A DNA stretch of 5,711 bases, from positions 1 to 5,711 of the forward strand of contig JAIUYC010000330.1 in NCBI GenBank assembly GCA_020216575.1, written 5' to 3'. Source of the DNA: Coleofasciculus sp. S288 (lineage in GTDB: Bacteria > Cyanobacteriota > Cyanobacteriia > Cyanobacteriales > Coleofasciculaceae). Below are positions 1-4,669 of this stretch, piece after piece. A program made the position numbers and the translations under genes. The number at the start of each line of letters is the position of its first letter. Positions within the stretch are counted from its first letter, which is position 1. The notes below the pieces were generated by a model. The model did no database searches, was not told the origin of the DNA, and saw nothing but the letters and a program-made list of their open reading frames with translations.

Positions 1-1
1 C

Positions 2-1006
2 AGGCAGAGTCTGTATGAGCAGCCTAGCTCATGGATGAACAGCGTGCATCCAAAAGATCTCGATCGCATCACGGCTGCCATAGAGCGACATCTTCAACAG
101 AAGCAGGATTTCGCTGAGGAATTTCGGATCGTGCGACCGGGTGGGTCAGTGCGCTGGGTCTGGGTGCGTGCCTTTTTCGTTCGCAACGACGCAGGTGTAG
201 CAACGCGCATTGCTGGCATTGCAGAGGATATCACAGAACACAAGCGAGCGCAAGCCGAGATTTTGAACGCACTGCTCAAAGAAAAAGAGCTAGGCGATAT
301 GAAATCCCGCTTTGTCTCCATGACTTCCCATGAGTTCCGCACTCCGTTGACGACAATCCTCTCTACTACCGAGTTACTGCAATATTACGAATGGACGAAA
401 CAGGAACAACTCGAAAACTTGAAGCAGATTCAAGACGCGGTCAAGCAAATGCTCCAACTGTTAGAAGATGTGTTGTTCATTGGAACAGCTGATGCTGGAC
501 AAGTCCGCTTCAACCCAGAATCGCTCGATCTGAATGAATTTTGCCAGGAGTTAGTTGCTGACATTCAGCGAGGGCTGAGTTTGAACGCAACTGCCACCAG
601 TCTCCCCCCTACTCTCGCATTTACGAGTCCCGAAGGAACAGTTCTGGCTTGTATGGATAAAAAGTTGCTGCGACAACTGCTCAGCAATTTGCTGTTAAAT
701 GCGATTAAGTATTCTCCCAATGGCGGCACAATTCAGTTCACGGTTGCTTACCAAGGTGACGAGGCAATCTTCCAGATTGAAGACCAGGGCATCGGGATAC
801 CCAAGGAAGACCAATCCCTAGTGTTTGAATTTTTCCATCGGGCGAAAAATGTAGGCACGGTTGAAGGAACGGGCTTGGGACTAGCAATTGTCAAGAAGTG
901 CGTTGACCTGCACGGAGGTGAGATTGCGGTAACCAGTGAAGTTGGGGTAGGAACGCGCTTTACTGTTACCTTACCGTTGAATTCCCCCCAACTGGAGAGG
1001 GGCTAG
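2..1006 (+). CDS. PAS-domain sensor histidine kinase, 5'-truncated by the window edge
   Basis: This is the C-terminal part of a sensor kinase that autophosphorylates on a histidine and passes the phosphate to a response regulator. The frame is open from base 2 with no stop, and the residues before the first ATG (position 35) already fit a PAS domain, so the true start lies upstream. Counting from that ATG, residues 1-72 are the end of a PAS_3-type fold plus PAC segment (VHPKD, then GIAEDITEHK). HisKA follows with the H-box SHEFRTPL, phospho-acceptor His99. HATPase_c contains the N-box (Asn222 in LNAIKYSPNG), G1 (DQGIGIP, 250-256), an F-box around FEFFHRA and G2 (GTGLGL, 278-283). All catalytic boxes are intact, so the enzyme should be active. 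No membrane segment is visible in this part. The input signal and partner are unknown. The nearest co-oriented receiver gene starts 556 bp downstream, too far to assume an operon. Confidence 0.95.
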   Translation, partial: RQSLYEQPSSWMNSVHPKDLDRITAAIERHLQQKQDFAEEFRIVRPGGSVRWVWVRAFFVRNDAGVATRIAGIAEDITEHKRAQAEILNALLKEKELGDMKSRFVSMTSHEFRTPLTTILSTTELLQYYEWTKQEQLENLKQIQDAVKQMLQLLEDVLFIGTADAGQVRFNPESLDLNEFCQELVADIQRGLSLNATATSLPPTLAFTSPEGTVLACMDKKLLRQLLSNLLLNAIKYSPNGGTIQFTVAYQGDEAIFQIEDQGIGIPKEDQSLVFEFFHRAKNVGTVEGTGLGLAIVKKCVDLHGGEIAVTSEVGVGTRFTVTLPLNSPQLERG

Positions 1007-1063
1007 ATAGAGCAGGGGAGGCAGGGGAAGAATTTTTTTTGTGAGAAGAGAAGTTGGTATAGC

Positions 1064-1079
1064 AGTCGCCAAGGCGACT
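1064..1079. repeat. Perfect 16-bp palindrome (7-bp arms)
   Basis: The sequence AGTCGCCAAGGCGACT has seven-base inverted arms around a central AA. Part of it (GCCAAGG, 1068-1074) also pairs with CCTTGGC at 1104-1110, and TTGACT at 1081-1086 pairs with AGTCAA at 1112-1117. The stretch from about 1064 to 1117 can therefore form alternative hairpins. It lies 57 bp after the kinase stop codon. No T-run follows, so it is not a classical intrinsic terminator. It could be part of a dispersed palindromic repeat or a small mobile-element remnant; the sequence alone does not decide. Confidence 0.6.
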
Positions 1080-1135
1080 CTTGACTCTCGCAAAATCCTG
1101 AAACCTTGGCCAGTCAATATGCATCCCTTCTGCTT

Positions 1136-1190
1136 GATTGGTGAGCCTGTCGAACCACTGCCCGATTGGTGAGCCTGTCGAACCACTGCC
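1136..1190. repeat. Tandem duplication of a 27-bp unit (period 28)
   Basis: Two identical 27-bp copies, 1136-1162 and 1164-1190, are separated by one C. The core GAGCCTGTCGAACCA reads TGGTTCGACAGGCTC on the other strand. This resembles the TTCGACAGGCTC-type short repeats scattered between genes in many bacteria (recognition from memory, not a search). Being identical, the copies suggest a recent duplication. There is no coding context and no role can be assigned. Confidence 0.85.
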
Positions 1191-1350
1191 TTTTGCTATA
1201 AAAATCTCCCTCCCTGCTCTGTTCTCCTCAATCCCTAGCTTCTAGCTGTGATATATGCCATGAAAATAACCAATTCGGATCACTACAGTATAAAGACTTA
1301 ATTCACCACAGCTTAAAACTCAATGTTCAACAATTTAGTTGTGGAAGTAT

Positions 1351-1358
1351 GCGATCGC
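1351..1358. repeat. HIP1 octameric palindrome (intergenic)
   Basis: GCGATCGC, the highly iterated palindrome typical of many cyanobacterial genomes. Further copies in the window lie at 2079-2086 and 3105-3112 (inside the REC-GGDEF-EAL gene), 4229-4236 and 4265-4272. Five copies in 5.7 kb is far above random expectation and is the main clue to the source organism. Confidence 0.95.
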
Positions 1359-1562
1359 TCTTTGAGAGGTGCGCTATTGGCGATCACTCCCTCTTATACC
1401 ACTTCACTAAATTCCTGACACAAATAACTCCCCCGCTCCCCCTGCTCTCTATCTGTACCAACCTTAGGGGATGAAAACCCTGAAATTCCGGAAACGGCAC
1501 GTAAATCTTAACCATCTGAGGACTTCCGCCGCCCTCTGTCTCCTAGCTCTCTTTTACTCCCT

Positions 1563-3473
1563 ATGAAAAACAATCCGCCGCCTAGACTCCGACGTGCCAA
1601 CGCTCCTAAAACGTTGCCTAATCAACTAGCTAGTGACATGGCTCTGGTCAATCACCTATCGGAACTCCAAGGGTTTAGGAAATCAAAAACGCTCGAGAAG
1701 CCTGCTATGTCAACTCCGTCTGCTCCGGAACAACAACAGATGAATAAGATTCTCGTCATTGAAGACGAGCGCTCAATTCGAGTGAATCTTCTTAAACTCC
1801 TGAGTGCGGAGGGATTCCAAGTCATTGGAGCGGATAATGGTAGTAATGGGGTGGAGCTCGCGAAGCTTGAACAACCCGATGTGATTCTTTGCGATGTTCT
1901 GATGCCGGAGTTGGATGGTTATGGGGTGTTGAAAGCGTTGCAACAAGACCCAGTGACGGCGACGATTCCGTTTATTTTCCTCACCGCCAAAGCCGACCGA
2001 GCGGACTGGCGTCAGGCAATGACGTTGGGGGCAGATGATTACATTACCAAGCCGTTTACGAGAGCGGAATTGCTAGATGCGATCGCAATTCGACTGCAAA
2101 AACAGGTGTCCCTAACTCAGCGCCATCTCCTTGAACTCCAGCAGGCGGAAGCGCAACTCAACCACTTACTGCACCACAACCATTTAACCAACCTCCCGAA
2201 TCGACTTTTATTAGAAGAGCGCTTCGATAAACTCTTATCTCGAAACAAGGCACGATTAGACAAGCGTCCAATCCTCTCCCTCGGTGTGGAGGAACTCAAC
2301 CAAATTAATAATGCGTTGGGTCCAGCGAGTGCTGACTTACTGCTTCAGGCAGTCGCCGAACGACTGTACAATCGCGTCGGGAAACGGGACATCGTTGCTC
2401 ATTTAGGAGCTGCTCAATTTGCTATCCTTCTAACCACAACTCATCACAGAAAAGAGGTGGCAAAAGTTGCCGAAACGCTTCTAGATGCCTTTTCCTCACC
2501 CTTTCTGGTCGGCGACCATGAGATTTATCTGACCGCTCGGGTTGGCATTGCCTTCTTTGGACGCGACGGTAGGGACTTAGATACCCTCATCAAGCATGCT
2601 AGTGCCGCGAGGGAGGAGGCGAAGAAGCCGGGAATGAGGCCCTATCAGTTTTATATTGCCTCAGTTGGAGCGAAGTCTCAAGAAGCCCTGTTGCTGGAAC
2701 ATGAGTTGCGGCAAGCGTTGGAGCGGCAAGGAGAATTGCAGGTTTACTATCAGCCTAAAGTCAATCTCCAAACGGGAAAGATTCAAGGGGCAGAAGCCCT
2801 GGTACGCTGGTATCATCCAGAGCGCGGTTCTATCTCTCCTGTTGAGTTTATCCCGCTGGCGGAAAAATCCGGGTTGATTGTGCCATTGGGGGAGTGGATT
2901 TTGAGAACCGCTTGCGCTCAAGCTAAGGTTTGGCAAGATGGTGGATTGTCTCCGTTACGAATCGCTGTTAATCTATCAGGCCATCAGTTCAATCAACTGA
3001 ATTTAGGTAGCTTAGTCGTCGAAATTCTCACAGAAACTGGGCTTGACCCGGGTTATTTAGAATTAGAACTGACTGAAAGTACGTTGATGCAAAATCCTGA
3101 CGCCGCGATCGCAACGTTGCGTCAATTAAAGGCGATCGGGATTCAGGTGTCAATTGATGATTTTGGTACGGGTTATTCTTCGTTAAGTTATCTGCGGGAA
3201 TTTCCCTTTGATATTTTGAAGATTGACCGCTCGTTTTTACGCTGCCTCACGGATGAGAAAAATGCGGCGATTATGACGGCCATTCTGCAAATGGCACGCA
3301 GCCTGGATTTGAGAGTTGTTGCCGAAGGAGTGGAAACAGCGAGCCAACTGGCTTTCCTGCAAGCGCATCAGTGTGACGAAATTCAGGGCTACTGGTTCAG
3401 CCCTCCTTTATCGGCTGAAACATTTGGAGAGTTGCTTAGTGCTGGCAAACGCCTGCGGAAATCGTCACTATAA
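1563..3473 (+). CDS. Response regulator REC-GGDEF-EAL, likely c-di-GMP phosphodiesterase
   Basis: This cytoplasmic regulator probably hydrolyses c-di-GMP under control of a receiver domain. The receiver spans about residues 61-180: acidic pair Glu67/Asp68, phospho-acceptor Asp111 in CDVLMPELDGY, Thr141 and Lys163 in KPF. The GGDEF-like domain (about 203-365) begins at LTNLPNR but is degenerate. The signature reads GAAQF (282-286), the metal-binding Asp of the LDLDxFK segment is Gly241, and the RxxD inhibitory site lacks its Arg, so cyclase activity is not expected. The EAL domain (about 376-625) keeps EALVRW (411-416), Asn470, ELTES (502-506), DDFGTGYSS (532-540), Lys553 in LKIDRSF, Glu588 in VAEGVET and Gln608, so it should be catalytic. 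The first 59 residues match no domain. ATGs at 1707 (M49, after a weak GAGAAG) and 1740 (M60, directly before the receiver) are alternative starts, and I think one of them is at least as likely as 1563. Which kinase drives it is not visible. Confidence 0.93.
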   Translation: MKNNPPPRLRRANAPKTLPNQLASDMALVNHLSELQGFRKSKTLEKPAMSTPSAPEQQQMNKILVIEDERSIRVNLLKLLSAEGFQVIGADNGSNGVELAKLEQPDVILCDVLMPELDGYGVLKALQQDPVTATIPFIFLTAKADRADWRQAMTLGADDYITKPFTRAELLDAIAIRLQKQVSLTQRHLLELQQAEAQLNHLLHHNHLTNLPNRLLLEERFDKLLSRNKARLDKRPILSLGVEELNQINNALGPASADLLLQAVAERLYNRVGKRDIVAHLGAAQFAILLTTTHHRKEVAKVAETLLDAFSSPFLVGDHEIYLTARVGIAFFGRDGRDLDTLIKHASAAREEAKKPGMRPYQFYIASVGAKSQEALLLEHELRQALERQGELQVYYQPKVNLQTGKIQGAEALVRWYHPERGSISPVEFIPLAEKSGLIVPLGEWILRTACAQAKVWQDGGLSPLRIAVNLSGHQFNQLNLGSLVVEILTETGLDPGYLELELTESTLMQNPDAAIATLRQLKAIGIQVSIDDFGTGYSSLSYLREFPFDILKIDRSFLRCLTDEKNAAIMTAILQMARSLDLRVVAEGVETASQLAFLQAHQCDEIQGYWFSPPLSAETFGELLSAGKRLRKSSL

Positions 3474-3620
3474 CTAGGGTGTGGTTATAAGTAGTTGGTT
3501 GAGACTGACACTCCGGACGCGGAGAAATTGACTACACATCACCAACTCGTTTTGATCGCACCCCCATAGCTATAAGTTGGTCAATGTCGCAACGCTGAAA
3601 AGATGGATTGAGGTAAGTGT
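3474..3620. other. Convergent intergenic spacer
   Basis: This 147-bp gap lies between the 3' ends of two converging genes, so termination signals for both strands are expected here. The visible structure is a set of inverted and direct repeats. AGTTGGT at 3493-3499 and again at 3575-3581 can each pair with ACCAACT at 3541-3547, and CTCCG/CGGAG hairpins at 3511-3524. No coding potential is apparent. Confidence 0.7.
3493..3554 (+). terminator. Possible terminator hairpin after the REC-GGDEF-EAL gene
   Basis: Seven-base arms AGTTGGT (3493-3499) and ACCAACT (3541-3547) enclose a smaller hairpin, CTCCG-GACG-CGGAG (3511-3524). A modest T stretch (CGTTTTG) follows the right arm. The position, just after the stop and before a converging gene, fits a terminator. 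The long loop and short T-run make it weak, so I treat it as a candidate only. ACCAACT could pair instead with the second AGTTGGT at 3575-3581. Confidence 0.3.
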
Positions 3621-4028
3621 CTAATCTACTTGAACTCCTTCTCTCAAGCATAAAAAGGCTCTCACTCTTGCTAATAGCTCATCAAAGTCAATCGGCTTAC
3701 GAATAAAATCATTTGCGCCGCTGTTTAATCCTTCAACCACTTTAGGTTCTTCATAAGCCGTTACCAGAAGAATTGGAATGTAGGGAACTTCTGGGTTTTG
3801 TCGGATTCGCTGGGTAACTTCATAGCCGTTCATATCCGGCATCATGACATCAAGCAATATCAGGTCAGGCGGTGAAGATTGAACTTTAGTGAGGGCTGCT
3901 TGTCCATTATCAGCCAATTCAACATCATATCCCTCTGCTTCTAATACGGTTTGCAGCAGGAATAAGTTATCCATCAAATCGTCAACAACGAGAATTCGGT
4001 GGCACGACGAAGAAGACACAGATAGCAC
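3621..4028 (-). CDS. Stand-alone receiver-domain response regulator
   Basis: The 135-residue protein is almost entirely one receiver domain, a cytoplasmic phospho-relay protein without a DNA-binding or enzymatic output. All active-site residues are present: Asp16/Asp17 in VVDDLMDN, phospho-acceptor Asp60 in LLDVMMPDMNGYE, Thr90 in LLVTAYEE and Lys111 in RKPIDFDELL. It should therefore be phosphorylated by a histidine kinase and act by protein contact or as a phosphate shuttle. The start is a GTG at 4028; a second GTG lies three codons in, and an in-frame TAA at 4053-4055 blocks further extension. No Shine-Dalgarno sequence is clear. It converges with the REC-GGDEF-EAL gene and lies 118 bp downstream, on the same strand, of a receiver-domain remnant, so it may once have followed a larger two-component gene. 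The kinase partner is unknown. Confidence 0.92.
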   Translation of the reverse strand: MLSVSSSSCHRILVVDDLMDNLFLLQTVLEAEGYDVELADNGQAALTKVQSSPPDLILLDVMMPDMNGYEVTQRIRQNPEVPYIPILLVTAYEEPKVVEGLNSGANDFIRKPIDFDELLARVRAFLCLREGVQVD

Positions 4029-4052
4029 TCTATTTTTACAAACGTGAAGACT

Positions 4053-4178
4053 TTAAGATAATTCATCTTCATCTTCCCGATTCAGCACGTCTAGTAGCAT
4101 CTTACTTTGGATAGATGGTTGAAAAGTGCGACTGTGGCCTACTACCTTATAAACTGGTAAGGCTAGCAACCACTTCAA
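4053..4178 (-). other. Doubtful 41-codon open frame upstream of the stand-alone receiver
   Basis: From a TTG at 4178 the - strand is open for 41 codons, through LPVYKVVGHS and an acidic tail ending NREDEDELS, to a TAA at 4053-4055. It is in the same frame as the receiver gene that begins 24 bases further on, so one stop codon separates them. It overlaps the end of the - strand receiver remnant by 32 bases in another frame. An internal ATG (MLLDVLNRED) would give only a 15-residue peptide. I recognise no family. It may be leftover coding sequence or chance. Confidence 0.2.
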
Positions 4179-4228
4179 TTAAGTCTTCAGGATTTATAGG
4201 TTTCGATAGATGACGCTGAAATCCGGCT

Positions 4229-4236
4229 GCGATCGC
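4229..4236. repeat. HIP1 octamer inside the - strand remnant
   Basis: GCGATCGC lies 36 bp from the identical octamer at 4265-4272. On the - strand it encodes part of DAIAAGF in the receiver remnant. It is a second possible recombination point for the rearrangement at this locus. Confidence 0.9.
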
Positions 4237-4264
4237 ATCTTGTTGGTCTTCTGCTTTGGCAAAG

Positions 4265-4272
4265 GCGATCGC
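4265..4272. repeat. HIP1 octamer at the head-to-head junction
   Basis: GCGATCGC reads Ala-Ile-Ala(start) on both strands and is exactly the overlap between the two outward-reading receiver remnants. It is therefore the apparent breakpoint of the rearrangement. Because the octamer is palindromic, the true crossover could lie a few bases either side, and it may belong originally only to the + strand arm. Confidence 0.85.
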
Positions 4273-4420
4273 TCTGACAGCCTATGCCGGAGAATACGAT
4301 CAACGGCAAGCTCTCAAAGTTGGCTTCCACAAACATATTTCCAAGCCTGTTGAGCCAGAAGCATTAGTCAATGCCATCTCAGAACTGATGAGTTCCGAGA
4401 CAAGTCAATATGAAGTATAG
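4265..4420 (+). pseudogene. Remnant: C-terminal half of a receiver domain (+ strand arm)
   Basis: From GCG at 4265 to TAG at 4418-4420 the + strand encodes AIALTAYAGEYD, then VGFHKHISKPVEPEALV and a tail ending SQYEV (51 residues). This is the beta4-to-alpha5 end of a receiver domain, with the switch Thr (residue 5) and beta5 Lys (residue 27) present. The acidic pair and phospho-acceptor Asp half is absent. The frame stays open upstream only to a TGA at 4217-4219, and those residues are antisense to the other remnant and look nothing like a receiver. A TTG at 4256 is the only conceivable start. The ALTAYAGE / KPVEPEALV wording is typical of terminal receivers on cyanobacterial hybrid kinases or of small CheY-like proteins. 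It is best read as a 5'-deleted pseudogene. Confidence 0.75.
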
Positions 4421-4669
4421 CTGTCGTCATAAAGGTTAGGACAGATTTAACGAGTGAAACGACCACGTACCAGTAATAAATCTTCTGCCTTCTGCATTGG
4501 AGCCCTCTGCCTTGGAGCCCTCTGCCCTCTGCTATATTCCCTGTTCCTAAAACCCAGAGCTTTATACCTCGCCCAATTGAGAATCGCTATATATATAAGA
4601 TATCGGACTGGCTAACCCTGCACGGTTCTCAAACTTTTGTCTTTTCCTCTAAGCCTACTTTTCTGCGAT
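4421..4669. other. Intergenic spacer upstream of the ethylene-receptor-like gene
   Basis: This 249-bp gap holds the heptamer-type repeat at 4482-4532 and an AT-rich stretch around 4588-4604 (TATATATAAGATAT). The AT-rich stretch is a plausible promoter region for the gene starting at 4670, but I could not find a -35/-10 pair with good spacing. No gene is seen. Confidence 0.6.
4482..4532. repeat. Heptamer-type tandem repeat (CTTCTGC / CCTCTGC)
   Basis: Two CTTCTGC heptamers (4482-4495) are followed by two perfect tandem copies of TTGGAGCCCTCTGCC (4497-4511 and 4512-4526) and a last CCTCTGC. This matches the style of short tandemly repeated heptamers found between cyanobacterial genes. No coding or regulatory role is evident. 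Confidence 0.85.

Larger units (their letters stand above)
1007..1562. other. Intergenic spacer with repeats, no convincing gene
   Basis: This 556-bp spacer separates two + strand signalling genes. It starts with purine-rich CAGGGGAGGCAGGGG-like sequence and a run of eight T at 1033-1040. It then holds a short palindrome, a 27-bp tandem duplication, a HIP1 octamer and pyrimidine-rich tracts (around 1425-1450 and 1525-1560). The only longer open frame, on the - strand, runs through the repeats and resembles nothing I recognise, so I do not call it. A TATAAA at 1289-1294 could be a -10 element, but no convincing -35 lies upstream. The promoter for the downstream gene is probably in this spacer but cannot be placed. 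Confidence 0.7.
4147..4272 (-). pseudogene. Remnant: C-terminal half of a receiver domain (- strand arm)
   Basis: Read on the - strand from 4272, the 41 codons before a TAA (4147-4149) give AIAFAKAEDQ, then AAGFQRHLSKPINPEDLI and a short helix ending VASLTSL. This is the alpha4-beta5-alpha5 end of a receiver domain, with the conserved Lys-Pro of beta5 at residues 24-25. The beta1-beta4 half with the acidic pair and phospho-acceptor Asp is missing, and the Thr of the usual ALTA motif is absent: three residues are missing relative to the opposite arm. A TAG lies three codons upstream of the first Ala codon and there is no start codon, so this cannot be a functional gene. It resembles the terminal receiver of cyanobacterial hybrid kinases. 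It probably belonged to a gene once upstream of the stand-alone receiver. Confidence 0.7.

Noticed and set aside
986..1040. CCCC/GGGG hairpin (986-989 with 999-1002) and a T8 run at 1033-1040 as a terminator for the kinase
   Set aside because: The T-run is 30 bp from the stem and the sequence between is purine-rich and unstructured, so it lacks the geometry of an intrinsic terminator.
971..1186. A 71-codon open frame on the - strand across the kinase 3' end and the repeat region
   Set aside because: It overlaps the kinase coding end and runs through the palindrome and tandem duplication; its product has no recognisable domain and is partly encoded by the repeat.
1136..1190. The two identical repeats as a minimal CRISPR array
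   Set aside because: The copies are separated by a single base, so there are no spacers; it is a tandem duplication.
1266..1294. TATAAA at 1289-1294 as a promoter -10
   Set aside because: The bases 15-19 upstream do not resemble a -35 element, and it is about 270 bp from the earliest start of the next gene.
4577..4605. TTGAGA with downstream TATATATAAGATAT as a promoter for the sensor gene
   Set aside because: No hexamer resembling TATAAT lies at 16-18 bp spacing; the best TATA match is only 11 bp away.
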